NCBI GenBank assembly: GCA_009668205.1
Contig: WJYM01000001.1
Location: 434,001-498,000 of the forward strand
Direction of reading: 5' to 3'
Length of the DNA stretch: 64,000 nucleotides
Origin: Enterobacteriaceae bacterium RIT691
GTDB lineage: Bacteria; Pseudomonadota; Gammaproteobacteria; Enterobacterales; Enterobacteriaceae
Shown here: positions 9,091 to 18,448 of the stretch, piece after piece
How positions within the stretch are numbered: the stretch's first letter is position 1
Layout of the letters: every line of letters begins with the position of its first letter
The notes under the pieces: generated by a model
Databases searched by the model: none
Seen by the model: only the letters and a program-made list of their open reading frames with translations
Told to the model about the DNA's origin: nothing
Position numbers and translations under genes: made by a program

Positions 9091-10293
9091 ATGACACCAT
9101 TCGCTTCCCCTGTTCTGCAGTCTCTGCTGGATACAGATGCTTATAAGCTGCACATGCAGCAGGCCGTCTTTCATCATTATGATGATGTCCAGGTGGCGGC
9201 AGAATTCCGCTGCCGCGGTGACGATCTGCTCGGTATTTATGCAGATGCCATTCGCGAACAAGTCGAAGCGATGCAGTCATTGCGACTGCAGGACGACGAG
9301 TTCCAGTGGCTATCCGGCCTGCCCTTCTTCAAATCCGACTACCTCGCGTGGCTGCGTGATTTCCGCTATAACCCGCAACAGGTCACGGTAACGAATGACA
9401 ATGGCAAATTGAACATTCGTCTTGAAGGCCCCTGGCGCGAAGTGATCATGTGGGAAGTCCCTTTGCTGGCAGTGATCAGCGAACTGGTGCACCACTATCG
9501 CTCACCGGAAATCACGGCAACGCTGGCGTTAGACCATCTTGAGCACAAGCTGGCTGATTTCAGTCAGTTAACGGCAGGGATGGACATGTCGGGTTTCCGC
9601 CTGATGGATTTCGGTACCCGCCGTCGTTTTTCGCGTGAAGTTCAGCAGGCTATCGTGGAACGTCTGCAGCAGGAGCCGTGGTTTGTCGGCACCAGCAATT
9701 ACGATCTGGCACGCCGTCTGATGCTGACGCCGATGGGCACTCAGGCACACGAATGGTTCCAGGCACATCAGCAGATAAGCCCGGAACTGGCCACCAGCCA
9801 GCGCGTCGCATTGGCGGCCTGGCTCGAAGAATATCCGGATCAGTTAGGTATTGCGCTGACCGATTGCATCACCATGGATGCATTCCTGCGAGACTTTGGC
9901 CCGGAGTTTGCCGAACGTTATCAGGGGTTGCGCCATGATTCTGGCGACCCTGTTGAATGGGGTGAGAAAGCCATCGCCCATTACCAGAAACTCGGCATCG
10001 ACCCGATGAGCAAAGTGCTGGTGTTCTCCGATAACCTTGATTTGAACAAGGCCGTCGAGTTGTACCGCCACTTCTCTTCGCGAGTGAATCTCAGTTTTGG
10101 TATCGGCACGCGCCTGACCTGCGACATTCCTCAGGTGAAACCGCTGAATATCGTGATTAAACTGGTGGAATGTAACGGTAAGCCTGTGGCAAAACTTTCC
10201 GACAGCCCAGGCAAAACCATCTGCCACGATAAAGCCTTTGTCCGTGCTTTACGTAAAGCCTTCGACCTCCCTCAGGTCAAAAAAGCCAGCTGA
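9091..10293 (+). CDS. pncB: Nicotinate phosphoribosyltransferase
   Basis: Starting at the ATG at 9091 gives 400 residues beginning [20 protein letters not shown], the same length as E. coli PncB. A frame-start 21 bases upstream would add seven unmatched residues. The cytoplasmic enzyme joins nicotinate to PRPP with ATP hydrolysis, forming NaMN for NAD salvage. The segment [10 protein letters not shown] carries the conserved histidine near 219 that is phosphorylated during the cycle. The gene stands alone between the pepN promoter region and a strong terminator, and the NadR box in front of it indicates repression by NAD status. Confidence 0.96.
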   Translation: MTPFASPVLQSLLDTDAYKLHMQQAVFHHYDDVQVAAEFRCRGDDLLGIYADAIREQVEAMQSLRLQDDEFQWLSGLPFFKSDYLAWLRDFRYNPQQVTVTNDNGKLNIRLEGPWREVIMWEVPLLAVISELVHHYRSPEITATLALDHLEHKLADFSQLTAGMDMSGFRLMDFGTRRRFSREVQQAIVERLQQEPWFVGTSNYDLARRLMLTPMGTQAHEWFQAHQQISPELATSQRVALAAWLEEYPDQLGIALTDCITMDAFLRDFGPEFAERYQGLRHDSGDPVEWGEKAIAHYQKLGIDPMSKVLVFSDNLDLNKAVELYRHFSSRVNLSFGIGTRLTCDIPQVKPLNIVIKLVECNGKPVAKLSDSPGKTICHDKAFVRALRKAFDLPQVKKAS

Positions 10294-10300
10294 TTTGCAA

Positions 10301-10326
10301 AAAGGCGCCGTAAAGGCGCCTTTCTT
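10301..10326 (+). terminator. Intrinsic terminator of pncB
   Basis: AAAGGCGCC and GGCGCCTTT form a 9-bp stem (10301-10309 with 10315-10323) with a GTAAA loop, followed by TCTTATTATT. It starts 8 bases after the pncB stop. Confidence 0.85.
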
Positions 10327-10465
10327 ATTATTATTTTCTCAATTCTCCCCGTCTCGCTGTGATTTCCACTTGTCAGTGCAAAGATGACAGGTAACATAGG
10401 GATCCCCCTGTCTATAAGGGCGGACAAAGATGACTTTATTCTGGACTACTAACAGAGAGATAAAT

Positions 10466-11866
10466 ATGAGCGTTGTGCCTGTAGCCGACGTACTCCAGGG
10501 CCGCGTAGCCGTTGACAGCGAAGTCACCGTGCGCGGATGGGTGCGTACCCGTCGTGATTCAAAAGCTGGTTTTTCCTTCCTCGCCGTTTATGACGGTTCC
10601 TGCTTTGATCCTGTACAGGCCGTCATTACTAATTCTCTGCCTAATTACAATCAGGAAATCCTGCGCCTGACCACCGGTTGCTCCGTCGTCGTCACCGGCA
10701 AAGTGGTGGCTTCTCAGGGTCAGGGCCAGAGCTTTGAAATTCAGGCCACTGAGGTGGAAGTAAGCGGCTGGGTTGAAGATCCTGATACCTATCCCATGGC
10801 GGCAAAACGTCACAGTATCGAATATCTGCGTGAAGTCGCTCACCTGCGCCCACGCACCAACCTGATTGGCGCAGTTGCCCGCGTACGCCATACGCTGGCG
10901 CAGGCCCTGCACCGCTTCTTCCATGAAGAAGGGTTCTTCTGGGTATCGACTCCGCTGATCACCGCTTCCGATACCGAAGGCGCCGGTGAGATGTTCCGCG
11001 TATCCACGCTGGATCTGGAAAACCTGCCGCGTAACGATCAGGGCAAAGTTGACTACGACAAAGACTTCTTTGGTCGTGAATCTTTCCTGACCGTTTCCGG
11101 CCAGCTGAACGCCGAAACCTATGCCTGTGCGCTGTCGAAGGTGTATACCTTTGGCCCAACCTTCCGTGCAGAAAATTCCAACACCAGTCGTCACCTCGCT
11201 GAATTCTGGATGCTGGAACCGGAAGTGGCGTTTATTGATCTGGAAGAGAACGCCGCGCTGGCAGAAGCGATGCTGAAATATGTCTTCAAAGCCGTGCTTG
11301 AAGAGCGCGCCGATGACATGAAATTCTTCGCCGAGCGCGTGGATAAAGAAGCCATCACCCGCCTGGAGCAGTTTGTGAATGCCGATTTCGCCCAGGTAGA
11401 TTACACCGATGCGATCACCATTCTGGAAAACTGCGGTCAGACCTTTGAGAACCCGGTCTTCTGGGGCGTTGACCTCTCTTCCGAACACGAACGCTATCTG
11501 GCGGAGAAACACTTCCAGGCACCGGTTGTAGTGAAGAACTACCCGAAAGACATCAAGGCCTTCTACATGCGCCTTAACGACGACGGTAAAACCGTTGCCG
11601 CAATGGACGTTCTGGCACCGGGTATCGGCGAGATTATCGGTGGTGCACAGCGTGAAGAACGTCTGGATGTTCTGGATCAGCGCCTGACTGAAATGGGCCT
11701 CAATAAGGAAGATTACAGCTGGTATCGCGACCTGCGCCGTTATGGCACCGTGCCGCATTCTGGCTTTGGTCTTGGTTTCGAACGTCTGATTGCCTATGTC
11801 ACCGGCGTTCAGAACGTGCGTGACGTGATTCCGTTCCCACGTACACCTCGTAACGCCAGCTTCTAA
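10466..11866 (+). CDS. asnS: Asparaginyl-tRNA synthetase
   Basis: The ATG at 10466 gives 466 residues starting [20 protein letters not shown], matching E. coli AsnRS in length. An in-frame start at 10430 would add 12 unrelated residues and lacks a comparable ribosome site. It charges tRNA-Asn with asparagine. The N-terminal OB-fold (about 1-110) binds the anticodon. The class II catalytic domain follows, with motif 2 in [15 protein letters not shown] near 235 and motif 3 in [13 protein letters not shown] close to the C-terminus. Codon use is strongly biased, as expected for high expression. It has its own terminator. Confidence 0.97.
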   Translation: MSVVPVADVLQGRVAVDSEVTVRGWVRTRRDSKAGFSFLAVYDGSCFDPVQAVITNSLPNYNQEILRLTTGCSVVVTGKVVASQGQGQSFEIQATEVEVSGWVEDPDTYPMAAKRHSIEYLREVAHLRPRTNLIGAVARVRHTLAQALHRFFHEEGFFWVSTPLITASDTEGAGEMFRVSTLDLENLPRNDQGKVDYDKDFFGRESFLTVSGQLNAETYACALSKVYTFGPTFRAENSNTSRHLAEFWMLEPEVAFIDLEENAALAEAMLKYVFKAVLEERADDMKFFAERVDKEAITRLEQFVNADFAQVDYTDAITILENCGQTFENPVFWGVDLSSEHERYLAEKHFQAPVVVKNYPKDIKAFYMRLNDDGKTVAAMDVLAPGIGEIIGGAQREERLDVLDQRLTEMGLNKEDYSWYRDLRRYGTVPHSGFGLGFERLIAYVTGVQNVRDVIPFPRTPRNASF

Positions 11867-11881
11867 GCAAAAGTCTTACAC

Positions 11882-11912
11882 AAGCCAGCAGCGCATCTGC
11901 TGGCTTTTTTTT
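11882..11912 (+). terminator. Intrinsic terminator of asnS
   Basis: A 10-bp perfect stem AAGCCAGCAG/CTGCTGGCTT with a CGCAT loop is followed by an 8-base T run (11905-11912), 15 bases after the asnS stop. Confidence 0.92.
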
Positions 11913-12471
11913 GCCTTTGTCAGATTTTGTTAGCGAATTTCTACAAATATAAACGTCAACCCACCTTCCCAAACCTAAATGTTACATCCCGTGTACTGAA
12001 ACACTTCCGCACATAAATCCACCATCACATCGCTTGCGCTTAAGTATTCCCCTATCGCTTAGCACACAAAACAACCAGTCACAACGCGCACAAAAAGCTA
12101 ATTTTCGATCGAGAAAAAAATAGAGATGAGAGTCATTCTCATATAGAAAAAGCTGTTATACAAATTAATGATAAGCTTTTCATATAGATAGATAAGAGAT
12201 CGTAGATTATTCCAACAACAGGTCTGGAAATTTGAGGTGGTTCACAAAGTTCCCTGATTTACACAATTTCTTACATATAATTTCTTTTTGTTACTCATTT
12301 ACGATATTTGTAGCACTTTCAGGCTAGCGAAACGTTGTCATGAATGGAAATATCTCCAACAGACACAAAAAGACACCAAACTCTCATCAATAGTTCCGTA
12401 AATTTTTATTGACGAAAATTATTGGCGGCAGTGGCGAGTGTTATAAAAAAAACCAATGAGGGTAATAAATA
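11913..12471 (+). promoter_or_regulatory. ompF upstream control region
   Basis: This 559-base AT-rich gap holds no credible gene. The last 220 bases are very close to the E. coli ompF promoter. A tandem OmpR-binding region reading TTTACACAATTTCTTACATA onward spans about 12257-12320. A core promoter follows around 12320-12360, and a leader of about 110 bases precedes the ATG. A distal AT-rich part could contain the upstream OmpR and IHF sites known in E. coli, but no exact site can be assigned. A Fur-like box lies at 12127-12141. Confidence 0.75.
12127..12141. promoter_or_regulatory. Fur-box-like palindrome upstream of ompF
   Basis: TGAGAGTCATTCTCA matches 11 of 14 positions of the 7-1-7 Fur motif TGATAAT-N-ATTATCA and is itself an inverted repeat (ATGAGA/TCTCAT at the edges). 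It sits about 330 bases before the ompF start, away from the core promoter, so its effect is uncertain. Confidence 0.45.
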
Positions 12472-12476
12472 ATGAT
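12440..12476 (+). promoter_or_regulatory. MicF antisense RNA target at ompF ribosome site
   Basis: The run of eight A residues, the AACCAATGAGGG ribosome site and the AATAAATAATG start are nearly identical to the E. coli ompF segment that pairs with the small RNA MicF. The micF gene itself is not in this window (it lies beside ompC in E. coli). Pairing is inferred from conservation. Confidence 0.6.
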
Positions 12477-13647
12477 GAAGCGCAATATCCTGGCAGTGGT
12501 TATCCCTGCCCTGCTGGCAGCTGGTGCGGCGAACGCAGCAGAAATCTATAACAAAAATGCCAACAAACTGGACTTCTACGGTAAAGCTGTAGGCGAACAC
12601 GTCTGGACCACCAACGGTGACACCGACAGCTCTGACACCACCTATGCCCGTATCGGCTTCAAAGGTGAAACTCAGATCAACGACCAGATCACCGGTTACG
12701 GTCAGTGGGAATACAACCTGAACGCGTCTAACGCTGAAGGTGCTCAGGGTACTGCTACCCGTCTGGCATTTGCTGGTCTGAAATTTGGTGACGCTGGTTC
12801 TATCGACTACGGTCGTAACTACGGTGCCATCTACGACGTAGCGGCTTACACCGATATGCTGGTTGAGTGGGGCGGCGACTCTTGGGCTGCAACCGACAAC
12901 TTCATGAACGGCCGTACCAACGGTGTTCTGACTTATCGTAACAACAACTTCTTCGGCCTGGTTGATGGCCTGAGCTTCGCTCTCCAGTATCAGGGTAAAA
13001 ACGAGCGTAACAGCCCAATCACCGTTGACTACGACGAAAACGGCACCGCTAAAACCGCTAACCTGACCGGTAACGGCGCGAAAGCGAACGGCGACGGCGT
13101 GAGCACCTCCGTACAGTACGAATTCCTGGAAGGCTTCAGCGTAGCCGCGGGTTACGAAAGTGCTGACCGTACTAACGATCAGGTTAACCCACAGACTTAC
13201 GCTATCAACGGCGTAGCGGGCAACGCAAGTGCTGGCGGTGACCGCGCTGAAGCATGGTCTACTGCATTCAAATACGACGCGAACAACGTATACGCGGCTG
13301 TAATGTATGCTGAAACTCAGAACATGACTCGCGAGCCAGACAGCAACTTCGCTAACAAGACTCAGAACTTCGAAGCTGTTGCTCAGTACCAGTTCGACTT
13401 CGGCCTGCGTCCTTCTGTAGGTTACGTACAGTCTAAAGGTAAAGACCTGCTGTCTCGCCCTGGCTTCAAAGGCGGCGATGCTGACCTGGTTAAATACGTA
13501 GAAGTGGGTACCTGGTACTACTTCAACAAGAACATGAACGTCTACGCAGCATACAAATTCAACCTGCTGGACGACAACGATTACGCGAAAGCAACCAAAC
13601 AAGCGACCGACGACCAGGCCGCTGTTGGTATCGTTTACCAGTTCTAA
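12472..13647 (+). CDS. ompF: Outer membrane porin F
   Basis: The 391-residue precursor has a 22-residue signal peptide ending AANA, then the mature start [20 protein letters not shown], and ends in the porin C-terminus GIVYQF. It forms trimeric 16-strand beta barrels for passive diffusion of small solutes. The HVWTT segment after the first strand resembles Salmonella OmpF more than E. coli OmpF. The constriction loop L3 reads [12 protein letters not shown] where E. coli has TDMLPEFGGD; the acidic pair is kept but P and F are changed. At 391 residues it is longer than E. coli OmpF (362), with inserts in surface loops near residues 185-200 and 245-260. Promoter conservation supports ompF rather than ompC or phoE. 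Confidence 0.9.
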   Translation: MMKRNILAVVIPALLAAGAANAAEIYNKNANKLDFYGKAVGEHVWTTNGDTDSSDTTYARIGFKGETQINDQITGYGQWEYNLNASNAEGAQGTATRLAFAGLKFGDAGSIDYGRNYGAIYDVAAYTDMLVEWGGDSWAATDNFMNGRTNGVLTYRNNNFFGLVDGLSFALQYQGKNERNSPITVDYDENGTAKTANLTGNGAKANGDGVSTSVQYEFLEGFSVAAGYESADRTNDQVNPQTYAINGVAGNASAGGDRAEAWSTAFKYDANNVYAAVMYAETQNMTREPDSNFANKTQNFEAVAQYQFDFGLRPSVGYVQSKGKDLLSRPGFKGGDADLVKYVEVGTWYYFNKNMNVYAAYKFNLLDDNDYAKATKQATDDQAAVGIVYQF

Positions 13648-13680
13648 TAACCAAAACGCCACTTGGTTATATGCTTGATA

Positions 13681-13705
13681 AACAGGGCTTCGGCCCTGTT
13701 TTTTT
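13681..13705 (+). terminator. Intrinsic terminator of ompF
   Basis: AACAGGGC-TTCG-GCCCTGTT (13681-13700) is an 8-bp stem with a stable TTCG loop followed by a T run to 13705. Confidence 0.92.
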
Positions 13706-13835
13706 ATGCCTGCCAGTTTAAAATCGTGAGTTGTGAAAAGCGTTAGGCTTTTTGTCGCAAACGGTTGGCAAATCGGTCGTCTGCCGTTAACCTGATATCG
13801 GATTTCTCCCTCAGTAATCACAATGGAACCTCGTC

Positions 13836-15026
13836 ATGTTTGAGAACATTACCGCCGCCCCTGCCGACCCCATTCTGGGTTTAGCCGATCTGTTTCGTGC
13901 CGATGACCGCCCTTCGAAGATCAACCTCGGAATTGGTGTTTACAAAGATGAAACCGGAAAAACACCGGTTCTGACCAGCGTAAAGAAAGCGGAACTCTAT
14001 CTGCTGGAAAATGAAACCACCAAAAATTATCTCGGCATTGATGGGATCCCAGAATTTGGTCGCTGCACTCAGGAACTGCTGTTTGGTAAAGGCAGTGAGA
14101 TTGTGACGGAGAAACGTGCACGCACGGCGCAAACGCCTGGCGGTACCGGTGCTCTGCGCGTGGCGGCAGATTTTCTCGCGAAAAACACCGATGTGAAACG
14201 TATCTGGGTCAGCAATCCTAGCTGGCCGAACCATAAGAGCGTGTTCAATTCCGCAGGCCTGGAAGTCCGTGAGTACACCTACTACGACGCCGTCCAGCAC
14301 GCGCTTGATTTTGACGGTCTGGTGGCGAGTCTCAACGACGCGCAGGCGGGTGATGTCGTTCTGTTCCATGGCTGCTGCCATAATCCAACGGGTATCGATC
14401 CTACGCTTGAGCAGTGGGAACAGCTGGCAGCACTCTCTGCCGAAAAAGGCTGGCTGCCGCTGTTTGATTTCGCGTATCAGGGCTTTGCCCGCGGTCTGGA
14501 AGAAGATGCTGAAGGTCTACGCGCTTTTGCCGCAGTCCATAAAGAGCTGCTGGTTGCGAGTTCATTCTCTAAAAACTTCGGCCTGTACAACGAACGCGTG
14601 GGTGCCTGTACGCTCGTGTGCACCGACGGTGAAACTGCCGATCGCGCATTCAGTCAGATGAAATCGGTCATTCGTGCCAACTACTCGAATCCACCGGCGC
14701 ACGGTGCTTCCGTGGTGGCGACCATTCTCAGTAACGACGCACTGCGCGCCATCTGGGAACAAGAGCTGACCGATATGCGCCAGCGCATTCAGCGCATGCG
14801 TCTGCTGTTTGTGAACACTCTGGCAGAGAAAGGCGCAGATCGTGATTTCAGCTTTATCACTAAGCAGAATGGTATGTTCTCCTTCAGCGGCCTGACCAAA
14901 GAACAGGTTCTTCGCCTGCGCGAAGAGTTCGGTGTGTATGCTGTCGCTTCTGGACGTATTAACGTCGCGGGGATGACGCCAGACAATATGGCGCCGCTGT
15001 GTGAAGCGATTGTCGCTGTGCTGTAA
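13836..15026 (+). CDS. aspC: Aspartate aminotransferase
   Basis: The 396-residue protein starts [20 protein letters not shown] and has the length of E. coli AspC. This fold-type I PLP enzyme moves the amino group between aspartate/glutamate and their keto acids (and acts on aromatic amino acids) in the cytoplasm. The PLP-binding lysine lies in [15 protein letters not shown] near residue 246, and the [11 protein letters not shown] segment carries the cofactor-contacting asparagine. It stands alone, with the ompF terminator 130 bases before it and a terminator hairpin right after it. Confidence 0.96.
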   Translation: MFENITAAPADPILGLADLFRADDRPSKINLGIGVYKDETGKTPVLTSVKKAELYLLENETTKNYLGIDGIPEFGRCTQELLFGKGSEIVTEKRARTAQTPGGTGALRVAADFLAKNTDVKRIWVSNPSWPNHKSVFNSAGLEVREYTYYDAVQHALDFDGLVASLNDAQAGDVVLFHGCCHNPTGIDPTLEQWEQLAALSAEKGWLPLFDFAYQGFARGLEEDAEGLRAFAAVHKELLVASSFSKNFGLYNERVGACTLVCTDGETADRAFSQMKSVIRANYSNPPAHGASVVATILSNDALRAIWEQELTDMRQRIQRMRLLFVNTLAEKGADRDFSFITKQNGMFSFSGLTKEQVLRLREEFGVYAVASGRINVAGMTPDNMAPLCEAIVAVL

Positions 15027-15040
15027 CGTCAGCACAAAAG

Positions 15041-15066
15041 AAAAAGGCCGCAATCGCGGCCTTTTT
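15041..15066. terminator. Bidirectional terminator between aspC and gloC
   Basis: AAAAAGGCCGC-AATC-GCGGCCTTTTT is a perfect 11-bp stem with A and T runs on the two sides, so it can stop transcripts from aspC (rightward) and gloC (leftward). Confidence 0.9.
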
Positions 15067-15071
15067 GATTT

Positions 15072-15719
15072 TTACCACACGGGCATTTCATCCTGCAGGA
15101 ACGGGTTATGCTGTCGCTCATGACCGAGGGTCGACATAGGACCATGGCCAGGAATGAAGCTCACCTCATCGCCCAACGGCAGCAATTTTCGCTTGATGGA
15201 ATCAATGAGCTGATTGTGATCGCCGCGCGGGAAATCGCTGCGCCCCACTCCACCTTTGAAAATCACATCGCCAGAAATCAACAGCTGCGAAGCACTGTCG
15301 AAAAAGACAATATGACCCGGCGTATGTCCCGGACAATGCAGCACCTGCAGACTGACGTTGCCCACGCTCACCTTATCGCCTTCGTTTAACCAGCGATCCG
15401 GTGTCAGCGGCTGACAGTCCTCGAGGCCAAACATCCGGCTCTGCGCCGGCAGCCCCTGCAGCCAGAACTCATCTTCTTTTTCCGGGCCGATCACCGGCAC
15501 GCCATAATGCGCGGCCAGTTCTGCAGCGGCACCCACGTGATCCAGATGACCGTGGGTCAGCAGGATCTGCATCAGCGTCACGCCCGCAGCGGCAACTTCC
15601 TGTTTGATACGTTCAGCATCACCGCCTGGATCCACCAGCGCAGCAAGTTTGGTTTGTTCGCACCAGATCAGTGAACAGTTCTGGGCGAAGGCCGTAACCG
15701 GAATAATACGATAGTTCAT
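15072..15719 (-). CDS. gloC: Type II glyoxalase (hydroxyacylglutathione hydrolase)
   Basis: This 215-residue metallo-beta-lactamase-fold protein matches YcbL (GloC), a second glyoxalase II that hydrolyses S-lactoylglutathione to lactate and glutathione during methylglyoxal detoxification. The metal-binding motif THGHLDH is at 55-61, with further ligands in [15 protein letters not shown] and the C-terminal PGHGP. It lacks the C-terminal substrate domain of GloB, consistent with the short YcbL form. It lies 15 bases after mepK, in the same direction, so the two may be cotranscribed. Confidence 0.93.
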   Translation of the reverse strand: MNYRIIPVTAFAQNCSLIWCEQTKLAALVDPGGDAERIKQEVAAAGVTLMQILLTHGHLDHVGAAAELAAHYGVPVIGPEKEDEFWLQGLPAQSRMFGLEDCQPLTPDRWLNEGDKVSVGNVSLQVLHCPGHTPGHIVFFDSASQLLISGDVIFKGGVGRSDFPRGDHNQLIDSIKRKLLPLGDEVSFIPGHGPMSTLGHERQHNPFLQDEMPVW

Positions 15720-15734
15720 GAGGCTCCTGTTTCG

Positions 15735-16286
15735 TTACCAGGTCCTGACAGGACCGGTATCAATATGCACAAAGTTGCTTCGTGGGTAGTATCCTACACC
15801 ACCTGCGCGCATAGATAACGCAGCTTTGCGAATATTGCTCAACTGAATACCTTCAATGTGAAAATCCATCGCCTGGCCTTTCGTGTGATAGCTATGTTTA
15901 GCCACACCACGACTGCGTGCGCGCAATTCGTCATTAGTATCTAAAGAACGATAACCGGAAACGAGCTGCACGGGCTTATTGGTGCCTAAAAGTCCCTGAA
16001 GTCGGTACAGATGATCAAACAGTTGTGGGTCGATGGATTTTATTTTATTCGCGCGGAAATCACGGAAAAAATGGTTGAGTCTTGCTAATTCATCCTGAAT
16101 ATAGCCTCTGCCATCGAAAAACTCCGCTTTGAGCGACTCACCGGTATGCAAATTATTGAGTGTCAAAATGCGCGGACGAGGTGTCGAGAGGGTGGCAAAT
16201 GCTGGCGTCGGCAGGATGGCCGCTGCGCCGAGCGCAACACCACCTAACGCCAGCAGTTTGCGGCGATTAGCGTCAAATTTGTCCAT
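15735..16286 (-). CDS. mepK: Murein endopeptidase MepK (YcbK, M15 family)
   Basis: The ATG at 16286 gives 183 residues starting MDKFDANRRKLLALGGVALG. This is a twin-arginine signal (RR at 8-9), so the protein is probably exported folded by Tat. A longer frame from 16373 is rejected because the added 29 residues are unmatched and would bury the signal. The mature part is an M15-type zinc peptidase: zinc ligands appear as H134 and D141 in SYHTKGQAMDFH and H174 in FVHIDTG. MepK cuts peptidoglycan crosslinks, with preference for 3-3 links made by L,D-transpeptidases. It sits directly downstream of ldtD, which makes those links. Confidence 0.93.
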   Translation of the reverse strand: MDKFDANRRKLLALGGVALGAAAILPTPAFATLSTPRPRILTLNNLHTGESLKAEFFDGRGYIQDELARLNHFFRDFRANKIKSIDPQLFDHLYRLQGLLGTNKPVQLVSGYRSLDTNDELRARSRGVAKHSYHTKGQAMDFHIEGIQLSNIRKAALSMRAGGVGYYPRSNFVHIDTGPVRTW

Positions 16287-16465
16287 GATAATCAGGTCTT
16301 CAAGTAAATGGTCGTATTTTATGCACTTCTGGCGCACAAAGGGCACATTAACCGCCATAATGCATGGCGTCAAGGTCCCCTAACCCCAGTAAATCCGGGC
16401 TCTGTAGCGGTACGAGCCCGATTTTACTCTCTCATACGACACCTGAATTATCTGAACGTCTTCAT

Positions 16466-18274
16466 TTACCTGATTAATTGTTCCGCTTTAGGTAAAATTT
16501 GTGCGCCAGATCGCGCGGTGAGATCATAATTGTAAATATCTGTACGATACTGCGCCCGCCCATCGCTGCCCACAAAGGCCGTCAGATAATAGAGGTTCAC
16601 AGGGATATTTTGTTTGATATTCACGTAGCGAGTATCCCCCTGCTTCAGGGCATCCGATATCCGGCTATCGTTCCAACCCGCATCCTGTAACAGCATATTG
16701 GCAAGCTCAGAAGCTTTATTCACCCGCACACAGCCCGAACTCAGCGCACGAGTCTCTTTCTGGAACAGGTTATGGTTCGGGGTATCGTGCAGATAAATGG
16801 CATCAGAACTTGGCATGTTGAACTTATAACGGCCAAGGGAGTTATGTTCGCCGGGCGCCTGCTGGAAGCGGAAAGGCAAATTGGACGCCGTGATCGTCGA
16901 CCAGTCCACGTGGTAAGGGTTAATGGTTTCTTTACTGTTCCAGCCACGAATAACCGTATAGCCGTGCTGTTCCAGATACCCCGGATTGCTCTGTACTTTC
17001 GGCAGAATATCTTTGCGTGCCAGGGTTGGCGGTACGTTCCACGGTGGATTCACCACCACGTTGTTCAGCGCACTGCTCATCATCGGCGTTTTACGATCCG
17101 GACGCCCGACAATCACCCGCGACGCCAGCACCTGGTTGCCGTCCAGATAATAGACCAGAGAGTAGGCCGGGATGTTTACCATGATACCGGTTGAGAGTTT
17201 GCCAGGCAGCAGGCGCAGGCGTTGAATGTTTAGCGCCAACACGCCCGCACGCTGGGCCGGGCTCATGTTCAATCCGTCCCGGGTAGACTGGCCAATGACG
17301 CCATCGGCATCCAACCCTTGCGAGGCCTGGAAGCGTTTTACCGCCTCAACCAGCTGTTTGTCATAGGCCGCAGGTGCACTGCTGCTGGCTTTGACTTTCT
17401 TCGCGGATATCGCCGAAGTGCTGACCGCCGGTGTGTCGCCAGGCAATGTGATGTTTGGCGTGTTGTTCATCATCCCGCTACGTTGCAGGATTTCACGCAG
17501 TGCCGGAACATCTTTACTCCACTGCCCCGGGCTTAATTTGGTCGGACTTGTCAGCTGTGGCCAAGGACGCGAGTCTGTCAGCTGCGCCAGCAGCGCCTGA
17601 TGCATCACCGCATACTGAGGATGCTGCGGCGTGAGCGTAGCAACAAACTGAGGCAACGAACCGTTGTCCAGCGCCAGCTGCCACTGGTTGATCACCGACA
17701 GCGGTGGCGTTGCCAGAGCATAAGGTTTATCGCTGTAGAGCCAACGGTTCCCCTGCATGGGAATGCTACTGATAAACTGCAGGTAACCCATCATGGCATC
17801 AGAGAGCACCACGTCGCGTGCCATTCCACTCACGGCAGGATCGGTGAGAAGCTCAACCCATTGGGTAAACTGCGGTTGAAAGCCCGCAATGGCGACTTCG
17901 GCGAGCTGCTGTTGGAAAGCCTGAACCGCATCGCGGTTGTCCCACATTGGCTTCATTTCTCTGGCGGCATACAGTGCAGCCAGTTGATTCATGTAGACCG
18001 GCGTGACGTTTGCCGGAAAGAGTGCCTGAATATCGGCACGGCTTTTTGCCGCCGCCCCGTCAGGCAGAGGTTGAATTCCGGCCATCATCGCGACCGCCGG
18101 GGATTGCCCATCGGCCTGTGCTAACGCCTGAGAGGCATCGCCGAGGGTTGCCGAGCTGTCTGTCGGCACCAACTCAGGCTCATCAGCCCGAGCACTAAAC
18201 AGTGGAGCAAATGCCAGCGTCAGGCATAAACTCAGCACCGACAACCGACTACCATATGATTTATCCAGTGACAT
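16466..18274 (-). CDS. ldtD: L,D-transpeptidase LdtD (YcbB)
   Basis: The ATG at 18274, behind a GGGGGCAAGGG site, gives 602 residues (E. coli 615). A GTG at 18304 would add ten. A signal peptide ends near ARA (about residue 30). A peptidoglycan-binding helical domain follows, reading [17 protein letters not shown] near 300, and then the YkuD catalytic domain. The catalytic cysteine is C515 in SSGCVRVNK, 87 residues from the end exactly as in E. coli. It makes meso-DAP to meso-DAP (3-3) crosslinks in the periplasm, used under envelope stress. A CpxR-like box precedes it, and mepK lies downstream. Confidence 0.95.
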   Translation of the reverse strand: MSLDKSYGSRLSVLSLCLTLAFAPLFSARADEPELVPTDSSATLGDASQALAQADGQSPAVAMMAGIQPLPDGAAAKSRADIQALFPANVTPVYMNQLAALYAAREMKPMWDNRDAVQAFQQQLAEVAIAGFQPQFTQWVELLTDPAVSGMARDVVLSDAMMGYLQFISSIPMQGNRWLYSDKPYALATPPLSVINQWQLALDNGSLPQFVATLTPQHPQYAVMHQALLAQLTDSRPWPQLTSPTKLSPGQWSKDVPALREILQRSGMMNNTPNITLPGDTPAVSTSAISAKKVKASSSAPAAYDKQLVEAVKRFQASQGLDADGVIGQSTRDGLNMSPAQRAGVLALNIQRLRLLPGKLSTGIMVNIPAYSLVYYLDGNQVLASRVIVGRPDRKTPMMSSALNNVVVNPPWNVPPTLARKDILPKVQSNPGYLEQHGYTVIRGWNSKETINPYHVDWSTITASNLPFRFQQAPGEHNSLGRYKFNMPSSDAIYLHDTPNHNLFQKETRALSSGCVRVNKASELANMLLQDAGWNDSRISDALKQGDTRYVNIKQNIPVNLYYLTAFVGSDGRAQYRTDIYNYDLTARSGAQILPKAEQLIR

Positions 18275-18361
18275 CCCTTGCCCCCTGTTCTTTTTGCTGC
18301 CCACACCAAGCGGGGCTTACTCTCAGTATATAAAGACAAAAAAAGATTTGCCTGACCAAAT

Positions 18362-18376
18362 GTAAAGAAGATTAAA
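18362..18376. promoter_or_regulatory. CpxR-box-like site upstream of ldtD
   Basis: GTAAA-GAAGA-TTAAA matches 9 of 10 fixed positions of the CpxR motif GTAAA-N5-GTAAA and lies about 90 bases before the ldtD ATG. LdtD is a known Cpx-regulated gene in E. coli, which supports the call. A TATACT-like -10 box lies between the site and the gene. Confidence 0.5.
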
Positions 18377-18410
18377 GATAACACAACCGTAAGGGGTAAT
18401 TTTGGATAAC

Positions 18411-18438
18411 AAAAGGGCGACATTACTGTCGCCCTTTT
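18411..18438 (-). terminator. Terminator of the muk operon
   Basis: AAAAGGGCGACA-TTAC-TGTCGCCCTTTT is a 12-bp perfect stem just after the mukB stop, with T residues following on the minus strand. It can also work in the other direction. Confidence 0.88.
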
Positions 18439-18448
18439 TCAGTTTCGC

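Noticed and set aside
10559-11758. 399-codon open frame opposite asnS
   Set aside because: Codon-aligned antisense artefact of a strongly biased synthetase gene.
11913-12320. Possible small gene or RNA between asnS and ompF
   Set aside because: No open frame with a start signal and no clear promoter-terminator pair were seen; treated as ompF control region.
13755-13770. PurR-like TCGCAAACGGTTGGCA before aspC
   Set aside because: Only 10 of 16 positions match and the right half is poor; aspC is not known to be PurR-controlled.
12406-13821. 471-codon open frame opposite ompF
   Set aside because: Codon-aligned with ompF and explained by the same codon bias; it covers the ompF promoter and terminator, which contradicts a separate gene.
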